NCBI GenBank assembly: GCA_964035795.1
Contig: OZ038322.1
Location: forward strand, 23,332,359-23,396,358
DNA: 64,000 nucleotides
Direction of reading: 5' to 3'
Source: Pterobdella sp. o SKG-2022
Taxonomy: Eukaryota; Annelida; Clitellata; Hirudinida; Piscicolidae
The notes under the pieces were generated by a model. That model had not been told where the DNA came from. It made no database searches and saw only the letters and a list, made by a program, of their open reading frames with translations. This document shows, piece by piece, positions 31,863-45,273 of the stretch. Every line of letters begins with the position of its first letter. The first letter of the stretch is position 1. The translations under genes and the position numbers were made by a program.

Positions 31863-33280
31863 GCCAATTGTGACTGGAAACGACTTTGAGTACAACCCAT
31901 CATCTTGCACTCTGGCTTGCCTACCGTCATGAAGCTGTCTGACCATAGTACTAAACTTAGCTGGACAGCCGAACTTGGCCATGATCTTCCGTGCTGCAAA
32001 GATTATCTCCGCTGGGCCACGCCCTGGTCTGAACCCGCACTGACTTTCAGGCAATAAACCGTCTTCTAGGTGGTCAATCAAGCGGTTCAGCAGAACTCTA
32101 GCTAAGATCTTCCCAGCGATAGAGAGTAGCGAAATACCACGATGATTGTCGCATGTCTGAGGATTTCTTTTGCGCTTGTATAGGTGGACTATAAAAGCAT
32201 CTTTCAGTTCTTGTGGGATAAGCTCTTGTTTCCACATAGACTCGAATAGCTCACATAGCTTCCTGCTCATGATTGGGCCACCAAAGGCGTAGATTTCCGC
32301 AGAGATGGAGTCAGCACCAGGTGCCTTACCATTTGACAACCTTTTCACTGTTTTTTTTATTTCTGCTTCATTAGGAACGTCGGCAAGAAAGTGCTAGATT
32401 GGGACTTGGAGCAATCTTGCGATTGCTTCCTCGTTAATGGTGGAGGGACGGTTTAGAACACAATTGAAGTGCTCTGCCTAGCGTTCAAAAACGTTTTCCT
32501 TGTCTATGATCAGTACGTTCCCATCTGCGCTAAAAAGGGAAGACGACCCAGATGAAGTTGGTCCGTAGACAGTTTTGAATGCACTGTGAAAGTTTTTTAA
32601 GTCATTGCGATCAGCAAAACACTGAATTTCGTCGGCTTTCTCGCTGAGCCATTTATCCTGCATTTGACGCAACTCTAGCTGTATATTCCTCCTGATGTTG
32701 CAGAAGGCAGCTTTCTTCACTGTAGATAACGGGTCATTGATGTGAGCTCTGTGAAGACGATGTTTCTCATCCAACAAAAACTGAATGCGTTGATTGTTTT
32801 CATCGAACCAGTCTGTGTGCTTTCGTTTAGTGGTACCCACCACTTCTAAGGCTGCAGAATAGACGATATCTCTGAATGTCGCCCAGTCAGACTCAGGAGC
32901 CTGTGTTTCAAAGTTTTGATGCTGCAGCTTGCTATCAAGCTTCTCAGTGAAAGCCTGTTTGATGTGATCACTATTTAGCTTTTCCACATCCAGACGTTTC
33001 GGGGTCTTGTTTTCCTGCGGTCGTCTTTGTGGCTGAATGCTGATGTTCAGCTTTGAAATCAACAGGCGATGATTTGTCCAACACTCTGCCCCACACAATG
33101 ATTTCGTGACTGACGTCTTTCTTGTCCCTTTGCCTGAAGATGAAGTAGTCCAGCTTGTGCCAGTGCTTGGAACGAGGATGCATCCAAATCGTCTTGTTAC
33201 GGTTGGGTAAGCGAAAAACTGTGTTGGTGATTAGTAGCTCATGAGCAGCACAAGATTCCTGGAATCACCTAACAGCTGAG
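31858..33280 (-). mobile_element. APE-type LINE fragment, minus strand, internally deleted
   Basis: The minus strand encodes the end of an APE endonuclease (MHPRSKHWHKLDYFIFRQRD; ECWTNHRLLISKLN, where family members have W-T-D-H, so the catalytic Asp is Asn). After frameshifts it encodes the N-terminal part of the RT: LSNGKAPGADSISAEIYAFG, NHRGISLLSIAGKILARVLL, LLPESQCGFRPGRG. The frame then jumps from IIFAAR directly to KIMAKFG, so the segment normally carrying motif A (catalytic Asp) is missing. The fragment ends at TIGVK, before the QG of motif B. It has no known link to the genes beside it. Confidence 0.8.
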
Positions 33281-35089
33281 CAATAATAAGCTTAGATAGT
33301 TTTCTTTTCATGTCATAATTAACAATAGAAATTCTAAAAATTAATCCTTACTCTTTTATCTCAAGCAATACATTAAAAATAGCATTTAGTATGAATAAGT
33401 TGGAATATTCAAAATAGATAAGGTAAGCTAGCCTTACTAAAATCTTTGTGTCATTTAATAAATACTTTGTTTATTGTCCATACTATTAAATGGGTAAGCG
33501 CTGAAATAATCATTTTGACTGAAAAAGCAGTCTTTGTTGTTGTTAACCCTGGTGCTACTATTCACAATAAAAAGTACCCCCTTCTTTCTCCATCAATTCA
33601 TACCACTTTTTTCCAAACACACTTGCCTCCACAAGGTTAATGCACAAGCTCTTGTGTTAAAGCTGTGTAGGAGTATTTTCATATCTATCATTTCTTATCG
33701 TGATGCATTGGGTTTGAGATGGGTATATGAAAAAGTTGCTTCAATATTAATGTAAGAACCTAGTCTAAAAAATTCTTTCATTCATTTGAATGAATTGAGT
33801 TCTATGAAAGCTCATATCGAAATTTTATTCTTGCTTTCAAATATTCACTATTTTCAGCGATGTGTCTATATAATTTATTATTTTGGTAATATTCTATAGA
33901 ACACCATTTTTTATGCCATCAGAATTTAAACATTTTGTGAATCTTCAAATCATTTTAACTAAAAAACAAATTGAACATAAAAAATATGGAAAACAACAAA
34001 TAATAGGCATAAGTAGGTAAAAAAAGTAGGCATAAGTCTCTGAATCCCACAAAAGCATTGTGAATAATTAGCCTAGAAATAATGAAAAAAAAATTTTTTT
34101 TTGACGAAGCACTTCGAAAGTTATTCTACAACACCAGCTAATAACTAGTAACCTCATTATAATTATAAAGCGTCGTCAAAAATAAATTTTCTTGTTTATG
34201 ATTTCCAACAAAGACTGTAATAAAATAAAAAAATTTTTTCTAAAATGAAAATGCGAGAAATAAACAGAAAACAAAAAAAAAGAAGAAAAATTAGTAAAAC
34301 ATAAAAAAACAAAAAAAATTTAGCGCTACAGACATGACGGAAAACTATTGCGCAGTTCCTTATTGCCGCAATCGGCCATCTTAGTCTTGTTTTTGTCCCT
34401 TGAAGGTTAGTCGTTATATTTTTGAATAATGGAAATTTTATTGAGAAAGTGGTTTGTTAAATAGAAAATGACTTTTTGAACAGTTCGACTCATTCATACC
34501 AAAAAAGACTTAAAGGTAGCTCCAGCATCACAACGTAAATGAAGTGATTAACTTGAACGGATAAGATTAGTGTGATATTTGAATAGAATTTTGAATTTGT
34601 GAGAAATTTAGTTTTCATAATATCAGTGTGGCTTATTTTTTGAGAAAATATGATATTTGAATGGTAAAAACATTGAAGTGAAGGAACGTTGATATACAAA
34701 AAGAACTAAAAAGATTGATGATGGAAATTATAACTGAAAAATTTTAAGTGATTTCAATAAATTTGGAAAGTGAGAGTATTTTTTTCAATGATTATAGATG
34801 ATCGGGATATGTATTTGAAAAAACATTTAAAACTGAACAAAGAAAGAATGAACAAGATATTATGTAAACAATTTAGAAAATTAACAATCAGATGAACTAA
34901 GAAATTGCTAAATAGAAAACAAGATTACATCAGACATGAATGAAATTCTCTAGAAGTTTATTCAGTGTATTATTATCGAAATCTTTTTGACCGTATAAAA
35001 GTTCGAACGTAGTTTGTGTTTTTTGTTGAATAAAAATCTGAAAAAGATTTGAGTACTACGTAAAAGTTGATTCTTGATTTAATTCAAAG
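33281..35089. other. AT-rich spacer before the satellite array
   Basis: No convincing gene. Around 34332-34382 a short, less AT-rich segment reads MTENYCAVPYCRNRPS on the plus strand, resembling the start of a THAP zinc finger, but stops at once. The last 100 bp look like a decayed satellite monomer (GATTCTTGATTTAATTCAAAG against GATTCTGCATTTAATCCACAG). Confidence 0.5.
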
Positions 35090-35562
35090 TTATTACACCA
35101 CCACTATAACAACGGCAAGATGAGCGTGGGTGATGGCGGTAACAGTATCAGGCTATTTTCATCTTTGTATTGCTCTTGTCACACAAGCTATCTTTTGCCA
35201 TCATGATCATCTAGTTTGTGCGAAATGTACCGTATGTTCAGTCACATCATAAGCCATCTATCCTACTCTAAAAGCATTTTTAAAGATTCCTAAATAGCAA
35301 GAATATCTAAAGTTTTCTAAGTATTTTGAATTTAAAAAGCATTTAGCCAAAGTATCAGTCGGTTGATAAATTAATTTGATTGCATAGGTGTTTCAAGATG
35401 ATTCAGTTCAAATGACAGAATGCTGTGATGTTTAGAAAATCTACATACAAATCTAACCCTAAGATTACTGGTTTTCAATTGCAAAAAGAAATTTTGTACT
35501 TTTAATCTTCTCCCATTAATACATAATTTATACGTCACATTGGATTCTGCATTTAATCCACA

Positions 35563-35617
35563 GTTATTACACCACCACTATAACAACGGCAAGATGAGCG
35601 TGGGTGATGGCGGTAAC
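35563..35617. other. GC-rich block with imperfect hairpin in each satellite unit (example copy)
   Basis: The left arm GTTATTACACCACCAC (35563-35578) is partly complementary to GTGGGTGATGGCGGTAAC (35600-35617), with a 21-nt loop. It is the most GC-rich part of the monomer and recurs in every full unit. The gtCGGtg variant weakens the stem. Confidence 0.4.
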
Positions 35618-36037
35618 AGTATCAGGCTATTTTCATCTTTGTATTGCTCTTGTCACACAAGCTATCTTTTGCCATCATGATCATCTAGTTTGTGCGAAAT
35701 GTACCGTATGTTCAGTCACATCATAAGCCATCTATCCTACTCTAAAAGCATTTTTAAAGATTCCTAAATAGCAAGAATATCTAAAGTTTTCTAAGTATTT
35801 TGAATTTAAAAAGCATTTAGCCAAAGTATCAGTCGGTTGATTAAATAATTTGATTGCATAGGTGTTTCAAGATGATTCAGTTCAAATGACAGAATGCTGT
35901 GATGTTTAGAAAATCTACATACAAATCTAACCCTAAGATTACTGGTTTTCAATTGCAAAAAGAAATTTTGTACTTTTAATCTTCTCCCATTAATACATAA
36001 TTTATACGTCACATTGGATTCTGCATTTAATCCACAG

Positions 36038-36267
36038 TTATTACACCACCACTACAAAGTATCAGTCGGTTGATTAAATAATTTGATTGCATAGGTGTTT
36101 CAAGATGATTCAGTTCACATGACAGAATGCTGTGATGTTTAGAAAATCTACATACAAATCTAACCCTAAGATTACTGGTTTTCAATTGCAAAAAGAAATT
36201 TTGTACTTTTAATCTCCCATTAATACATAATTTATACGTCACATTGGATTCTGCATTTAATCCACAG
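36038..36267. repeat. Deleted satellite monomer (230 bp)
   Basis: The unit begins normally (TTATTACACCACCACTA), then jumps at CACTAC to AAAGTATCAGTCGG, losing about 241 bp. It also lacks 3 bp in AATCTTCTCCC. It lies near the left edge of the array. Confidence 0.95.
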
Positions 36268-39200
36268 TTATTACACCACCACTATAACAACGGCAAGATG
36301 AGCGTGGGTGATGGCGGTAACAGTATCAGGCTATTTTCATCTTTGTATTGCTCTTGTCACACAAGCTATCTTTTGCCATCATGATCATCTAGTTTGTGCG
36401 AAATGTACCGTATGTTCAGTCACATCATAAGCCATCTATCCTACTCTAAAAGCATTTTTAAAGATTCCTAAATAGCAAGAATATCTAAAGTTTTCTTAGT
36501 ATTTTGAATTTAAAACGCATTTAGCCAAAGTATCAGTCGGTTGATTAAATAATTTGATTGCATAGGTGTTTCAAGATGATTCAGTTCACATGACAGAATG
36601 CTGTGATGTTTAGAAAATCTACATACAAATCTAACCCTAAGATTACTGGTTTTCAATTGCAAAAAGAAATTTTGTACTTTTAATCTTCTCCCATTAATAC
36701 ATAATTTATACGTCACACTGGATTCTGCATTTAATCCACAGTTATTACACCACCACTATAACAACGGCAAGATGAGCGTGGGTGATGGCGGTAACCGTAT
36801 CAGGCTATTTTAATCTTTGTATTGCTCTTGTCACACAAGCTATCTTTTGCCATCATGATCATCTAGTTTGTGCGAAATGTACCGTATGTTCAGTCACATC
36901 ATAAGCCATCTATCCTACTCTAAAAGCATTTTTAAAGATTCCTAAATAGCAAGAATATCTAAAGTTTTCTTAGTATTTTGAATTTAAAACGCATTTAGCC
37001 AAAGTATCAGTCGGTTGATTAAATAATTTGATTGCATAGGTGTTTCAAGATGATTCAGTTCAAATGACAGAATGCTGTGATGTTTAGAAAATCTACATAC
37101 AAATCTAACCCTAAGATTACTGGTTTTCAATTGCAAAAAGAAATTTTGTACTTTTAATCTTCTCCCATTAATACATAATTTATACGTCACATTGGATTCT
37201 GCATTTAATCCACAGTTATTACACCACCACTATAACAACGGCAAGATGAGCGTGGGTGATGGCGGTAACAGTATCAGGCTATTTTCATCTTTGTATTGCT
37301 CTTGTCACACAAGCTATCTTTTGCCATCATGATCATCTAGTTTGTGCGAAATGTACCGTATGTTCAGTCACATCATAAGCCATCTATCCTACTCTAAAAG
37401 CATTTTTAAAGATTCCTAAATAGCAAGAATATCTAAAGTTTTCTTAGTATTTTGAATTTAAAACGCATTTAGCCAAAGTATCAGTCGGTTGATTAAATAA
37501 TTTGATTGCATAGGTGTTTCAAGATGATTCAGTTCACATGACAGAATGCTGTGATGTTTAGAAAATCTACATACAAATCTAACCCTAAGATTACTGGTTT
37601 TCAATTGCAAAAAGAAATTTTGTACTTTTAATCTTCTCCCATTAATACATAATTTATACGTCACACTGGATTCTGCATTTAATCCACAGTTATTACACCA
37701 CCACTATAACAACGGCAAGATGAGCGTGGGTGATGGCGGTAACCGTATCAGGCTATTTTAATCTTTGTATTGCTCTTGTCACACAAGCTATCTTTTGCCA
37801 TCATGATCATCTAGTTTGTGCGAAATGTACCGTATGTTCAGTCACATCATAAGCCATCTATCCTACTCTAAAAGCATTTTTAAAGATTCCTAAATAGCAA
37901 GAATATCTAAAGTTTTCTTAGTATTTTGAATTTAAAACGCATTTAGCCAAAGTATCAGTCGGTTGATTAAATAATTTGATTGCATAGGTGTTTCAAGATG
38001 ATTCAGTTCACATGACAGAATGCTGTGATGTTTAGAAAATCTACATACAAATCTAACCCTAAGATTACTGGTTTTCAATTGCAAAAAGAAATTTTGTACT
38101 TTTAATCTTCTCCCATTAATACATAATATATACGTCACACTGGATTCTGCATTTAGTCCACAGTTATTACACCACCACTATAACAACGGCAAGATGAGCG
38201 TGGGTGATGGCGGTAACAGTATCAGGCTATTTTAATCTTTGTATTGCTCTTGTCATACAAGCTATCTTTTGCCATCATGATCATCTAGTTTGTGCGAAAT
38301 GTACCGTATGTTCAGTCACATCATAAGCCATCTATCCTACTCTAAAAGCATTTTTAAAGATTCCTAAATAGCAAGAATATCTAAAGTTTTCTAAGTATTT
38401 TGAATTTAAAAAGCATTTAGCCAAAGTATCAGTCGGTTGATTAAATAATTTGATTGCATAGGTGTTTCAAGATGATTCAGTTCAAATGACAGCATGCTGT
38501 GATGTTTAGAAAATCTACATACAAATCTAACCCTAAGATTACTGGTTTTCAATTGCAAAAAGAAATTTTGTACTTTTAATCTTCTCCCATTAATACATAA
38601 TTTATACGTCACACTGGATTCTGCATTTAATCCACAGTTATTACACCACCACTATAACAACGGCAAGATGAGCGTCGGTGATGGCGGTAACAGTATCAGG
38701 CTATTTTAATCTTTGTATTGCTCTTGTCATACAAGCTATCTTTTGCCATCATGATCATCTAGTTTGTGCGAAATGTACCGTATGTTCAGTCACATCATAA
38801 GCCATCTATCCTACTCTAAAAGCATTTTTAAAGATTCCTAAATAGCAAGAATATCTAAAGTTTTCTTAGTATTTTGAATTTAAAACGCATTTAGCCAAAG
38901 TATCAGTCGGTTGATTAAATAATTTGATTGCATAGGTGTTTCAAGATGATTCAGTTCACATGACAGAATGCTGTGATGTTTAGAAAATCTACATACAAAT
39001 CTAACCCTAAGATTACTGGTTTTCAATTGCAAAAAGAAATTTTGTACTTTTAATCTTCTCCCATTAATACATAATTTATACGTCACACTGGATTCTGCAT
39101 TTAATCCACAGTTATTACACCACCACTATAACAACGGCAAGATGAGCGTGGGTGATGGCGGTAACCGTATCAGGCTATTTTAATCTTTGTATTGCTCTTG

Positions 39201-41007
39201 TCACACAAGCTATCTTTTGCCATCATGATCATCTAGTTTGTGCGAAATGTACCGTATGTTCAGTCACATCATAAGCCATCTATCCTACTCTAAAAGCATT
39301 TTTAAAGATTCCTAAATAGCAAGAATATCTAAAGTTTTCTAAGTATTTTGAATTTAAAACGCATTTAGCCAAAGTATCAGTCGGTTGATTAAATAATTTG
39401 ATTGCATAGGTGTTTCAAGATGATTCAGTTCAAATGACAGAATGCTGTGATGTTTAGAAAATCTACATACAAATCTAACCCTAAGATTACTGGTTTTCAA
39501 TTGCAAAAAGAAATTTTGTACTTTTAATCTTCTCCCATTAATACATAATTTATACGTCACATTGGATTCTGCATTTAATCCACAGTTATTACACCACCAC
39601 TATAACAACGGCAAGATGAGCGTGGGTGATGGCGGTAACAGTATCAGGCTATTTTCATCTTTGTATTGCTCTTGTCACACAAGCTATCTTTTGCCATCAT
39701 GATCATCTAGTTTGTGCGAAATGTACCGTATGTTCAGTCACATCATAAGCCATCTATCCTACTCTAAAAGCATTTTTAAAGATTCCTAAATAGCAAGAAT
39801 ATCTAAAGTTTTCTTAGTATTTTGAATTTAAAACGCATTTAGCCAAAGTATCAGTCGGTTGATTAAATAATTTGATTGCATAGGTGTTTCAAGATGATTC
39901 AGTTCACATGACAGAATGCTGTGATGTTTAGAAAATCTACATACAAATCTAACCCTAAGATTACTGGTTTTCAATTGCAAAAAGAAATTTTGTACTTTTA
40001 ATCTTCTCCCATTAATACATAATTTATACGTCACACTGGATTCTGCATTTAATCCACAGTTATTACACCACCACTATAACAACGGCAAGATGAGCGTCGG
40101 TGATGGCGGTAACCGTATCAGGCTATTTTAATCTTTGTATTGCTCTTGTCACACAAGCTATCTTTTGCCATCATGATCATCTAGTTTGTGCGAAATGTAC
40201 CGTATGTTCAGTCACATCATAAGCCATCTATCCTACTCTAAAAGCATTTTTAAAGATTCCTAAATAGCAAGAATATCTAAAGTTTTCTTAGTATTTTGAA
40301 TTTAAAACGCATTTAGCCAAAGTATCAGTCGGTTGATTAAATAATTTGATTGCATAGGTGTTTCAAGATGATTCAGTTCACATGACAGAATGCTGTGATG
40401 TTTAGAAAATCTACATACAAATCTAACCCTAAGATTACTGGTTTTCAATTGCAAAAAGAAATTTTGTACTTTTAATCTTCTCCCATTAATACATAATATA
40501 TACGTCACACTGGATTCTGCATTTAGTCCACAGTTATTACACCACCACTATAACAACGGCAAGATGAGCGTGGGTGATGGCGGTAACAGTATCAGGCTAT
40601 TTTAATCTTTGTATTGCTCTTGTCATACAAGCTATCTTTTGCCATCATGATCATCTAGTTTGTGCGAAATGTACCGTATGTTCAGTCACATCATAAGCCA
40701 TCTATCCTACTCTAAAAGCATTTTTAAAGATTCCTAAATAGCAAGAATATCTAAAGTTTTCTAAGTATTTTGAATTTAAAAAGCATTTAGCCAAAGTATC
40801 AGTCGGTTGATTAAATAATTTGATTGCATAGGTGTTTCAAGATGATTCAGTTCAAATGACAGCATGCTGTGATGTTTAGAAAATCTACATACAAATCTAA
40901 CCCTAAGATTACTGGTTTTCAATTGCAAAAAGAAATTTTGTACTTTTAATCTTCTCCCATTAATACATAATTTATACGTCACACTGGATTCTGCATTTAA
41001 TCCACAG
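36268..41007. repeat. Pentameric higher-order repeat, two tandem copies (2370 bp each)
   Basis: Monomer types, labelled by the antisense-frame variants, run C-F-C-I-M at 36268-38637 and again C-F-C-I-M at 38638-41007. Type I carries AATATATACG and TAGTCCACAG, type M carries GACAGCATGCTG, and type F carries CAAATGACAGAATG. A few single-base differences separate the two copies. Confidence 0.85.
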
Positions 41008-44000
41008 TTATTACACCACCACTATAACAACGGCAAGATGAGCGTCGGTGATGGCGGTAACAGTATCAGGCTATTTTCATCTTTGTATTGCTCTTGTCAC
41101 ACAAGCTATCTTTTGCCATCATGATCATCTAGTTTGTGCGAAATGTACCGTATGTTCAGTCACATCATAAGCCATCTATCCTACTCTAAAAGCATTTTTA
41201 AAGATTCCTAAATAGCAAGAATATCTAAAGTTTTCTTAGTATTTTGAATTTAAAACGCATTTAGCCAAAGTATCAGTCGGTTGATTAAATAATTTGATTG
41301 CATAGGTGTTTCAAGATGATTCAGTTCACATGACAGAATGCTGTGATGTTTAGAAAATCTACATACAAATCTAACCCTAAGATTACTGGTTTTCAATTGC
41401 AAAAAGAAATTTTGTACTTTTAATCTTCTCCCATTAATACATAATTTATACGTCACACTGGATTCTGCATTTAATCCACAGTTATTACACCACCACTATA
41501 ACAACGGCAAGATGAGCGTGGGTGATGGCGGTAACCGTATCAGGCTATTTTAATCTTTGTATTGCTCTTGTCACACAAGCTATCTTTTGCCATCATGATC
41601 ATCTAGTTTGTGCGAAATGTACCGTATGTTCAGTCACATCATAAGCCATCTATCCTACTCTAAAAGCATTTTTAAAGATTCCTAAATAGCAAGAATATCT
41701 AAAGTTTTCTTAGTATTTTGAATTTAAAACGCATTTAGCCAAAGTATCAGTCGGTTGATTAAATAATTTGATTGCATAGGTGTTTCAAGATGATTCAGTT
41801 CACATGACAGAATGCTGTGATGTTTAGAAAATCTACATACAAATCTAACCCTAAGATTACTGGTTTTCAATTGCAAAAAGAAATTTTGTACTTTTAATCT
41901 TCTCCCATTAATACATAATATATACGTCACACTGGATTCTGCATTTAGTCCACAGTTATTACACCACCACTATAACAACGGCAAGATGAGCGTGGGTGAT
42001 GGCGGTAACAGTATCAGGCTATTTTAATCTTTGTATTGCTCTTGTCATACAAGCTATCTTTTGCCATCATGATCATCTAGTTTGTGCGAAATGTACCGTA
42101 TGTTCAGTCACATCATAAGCCATCTATCCTACTCTAAAAGCATTTTTAAAGATTCCTAAATAGCAAGAATATCTAAAGTTTTCTAAGTATTTTGAATTTA
42201 AAAAGCATTTAGCCAAAGTATCAGTCGGTTGATTAAATAATTTGATTGCATAGGTGTTTCAAGATGATTCAGTTCAAATGACAGCATGCTGTGATGTTTA
42301 GAAAATCTACATACAAATCTAACCCTAAGATTACTGGTTTTCAATTGCAAAAAGAAATTTTGTACTTTTAATCTTCTCCCATTAATACATAATTTATACG
42401 TCACACTGGATTCTGCATTTAATCCACAGTTATTACACCACCACTATAACAACGGCAAGATGAGCGTCGGTGATGGCGGTAACAGTATCAGGCTATTTTC
42501 ATCTTTGTATTGCTCTTGTCACACAAGCTATCTTTTGCCATCATGATCATCTAGTTTGTGCGAAATGTACCGTATGTTCAGTCACATCATAAGCCATCTA
42601 TCCTACTCTAAAAGCATTTTTAAAGATTCCTAAATAGCAAGAATATCTAAAGTTTTCTTAGTATTTTGAATTTAAAACGCATTTAGCCAAAGTATCAGTC
42701 GGTTGATTAAATAATTTGATTGCATAGGTGTTTCAAGATGATTCAGTTCACATGACAGAATGCTGTGATGTTTAGAAAATCTACATACAAATCTAACCCT
42801 AAGATTACTGGTTTTCAATTGCAAAAAGAAATTTTGTACTTTTAATCTTCTCCCATTAATACATAATTTATACGTCACACTGGATTCTGCATTTAATCCA
42901 CAGTTATTACACCACCACTATAACAACGGCAAGATGAGCGTCGGTGATGGCGGTAACAGTATCAGGCTATTTTAATCTTTGTATTGCTCTTGTCATACAA
43001 GCTATCTTTTGCCATCATGATCATCTAGTTTGTGCGAAATGTACCGTATGTTCAGTCACATCATAAGCCATCTATCCTACTCTAAAAGCATTTTTAAAGA
43101 TTCCTAAATAGCAAGAATATCTAAAGTTTTCTTAGTATTTTGAATTTAAAACGCATTTAGCCAAAGTATCAGTCGGTTGATTAAATAATTTGATTGCATA
43201 GGTGTTTCAAGATGATTCAGTTCACATGACAGAATGCTGTGATGTTTAGAAAATCTACATACAAATCTAACCCTAAGATTACTGGTTTTCAATTGCAAAA
43301 AGAAATTTTGTACTTTTAATCTTCTCCCATTAATACATAATATATACGTCACACTGGATTCTGCATTTAGTCCACAGTTATTACACCACCACTATAACAA
43401 CGGCAAGATGAGCGTGGGTGATGGCGGTAACAGTATCAGGCTATTTTAATCTTTGTATTGCTCTTGTCATACAAGCTATCTTTTGCCATCATGATCATCT
43501 AGTTTGTGCGAAATGTACCGTATGTTCAGTCACATCATAAGCCATCTATCCTACTCTAAAAGCATTTTTAAAGATTCCTAAATAGCAAGAATATCTAAAG
43601 TTTTCTAAGTATTTTGAATTTAAAAAGCATTTAGCCAAAGTATCAGTCGGTTGATTAAATAATTTGATTGCATAGGTGTTTCAAGATGATTCAGTTCAAA
43701 TGACAGCATGCTGTGATGTTTAGAAAATCTACATACAAATCTAACCCTAAGATTACTGGTTTTCAATTGCAAAAAGAAATTTTGTACTTTTAATCTTCTC
43801 CCATTAATACATAATTTATACGTCACACTGGATTCTGCATTTAATCCACAGTTATTACACCACCACTATAACAACGGCAAGATGAGCGTCGGTGATGGCG
43901 GTAACAGTATCAGGCTATTTTCATCTTTGTATTGCTCTTGTCACACAAGCTATCTTTTGCCATCATGATCATCTAGTTTGTGCGAAATGTACCGTATGTT

Positions 44001-45273
44001 CAGTCACATCATAAGCCATCTATCCTACTCTAAAAGCATTTTTAAAGATTCCTAAATAGCAAGAATATCTAAAGTTTTCTTAGTATTTTGAATTTAAAAC
44101 GCATTTAGCCAAAGTATCAGTCGGTTGATTAAATAATTTGATTGCATAGGTGTTTCAAGATGATTCAGTTCACATGACAGAATGCTGTGATGTTTAGAAA
44201 ATCTACATACAAATCTAACCCTAAGATTACTGGTTTTCAATTGCAAAAAGAAATTTTGTACTTTTAATCTTCTCCCATTAATACATAATTTATACGTCAC
44301 ACTGGATTCTGCATTTAATCCACAGTTATTACACCACCACTATAACAACGGCAAGATGAGCGTGGGTGATGGCGGTAACCGTATCAGGCTATTTTAATCT
44401 TTGTATTGCTCTTGTCACACAAGCTATCTTTTGCCATCATGATCATCTAGTTTGTGCGAAATGTACCGTATGTTCAGTCACATCATAAGCCATCTATCCT
44501 ACTCTAAAAGCATTTTTAAAGATTCCTAAATAGCAAGAATATCTAAAGTTTTCTTAGTATTTTGAATTTAAAACGCATTTAGCCAAAGTATCAGTCGGTT
44601 GATTAAATAATTTGATTGCATAGGTGTTTCAAGATGATTCAGTTCACATGACAGAATGCTGTGATGTTTAGAAAATCTACATACAAATCTAACCCTAAGA
44701 TTACTGGTTTTCAATTGCAAAAAGAAATTTTGTACTTTTAATCTTCTCCCATTAATACATAATATATACGTCACACTGGATTCTGCATTTAGTCCACAGT
44801 TATTACACCACCACTATAACAACGGCAAGATGAGCGTGGGTGATGGCGGTAACAGTATCAGGCTATTTTAATCTTTGTATTGCTCTTGTCATACAAGCTA
44901 TCTTTTGCCATCATGATCATCTAGTTTGTGCGAAATGTACCGTATGTTCAGTCACATCATAAGCCATCTATCCTACTCTAAAAGCATTTTTAAAGATTCC
45001 TAAATAGCAAGAATATCTAAAGTTTTCTAAGTATTTTGAATTTAAAAAGCATTTAGCCAAAGTATCAGTCGGTTGATTAAATAATTTGATTGCATAGGTG
45101 TTTCAAGATGATTCAGTTCAAATGACAGCATGCTGTGATGTTTAGAAAATCTACATACAAATCTAACCCTAAGATTACTGGTTTTCAATTGCAAAAAGAA
45201 ATTTTGTACTTTTAATCTTCTCCCATTAATACATAATTTATACGTCACACTGGATTCTGCATTTAATCCACAG
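39586..45273. repeat. Trimeric higher-order repeat, four tandem copies (1422 bp each)
   Basis: Types C-I-M recur at 39586, 41008, 42430 and 43852. The unit after each M from 41008 on shares gtCGGtg/aacAgt/ttttCatc. The first trimer overlaps the second pentamer, so the trimer probably amplified from the end of that block. Confidence 0.87.
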
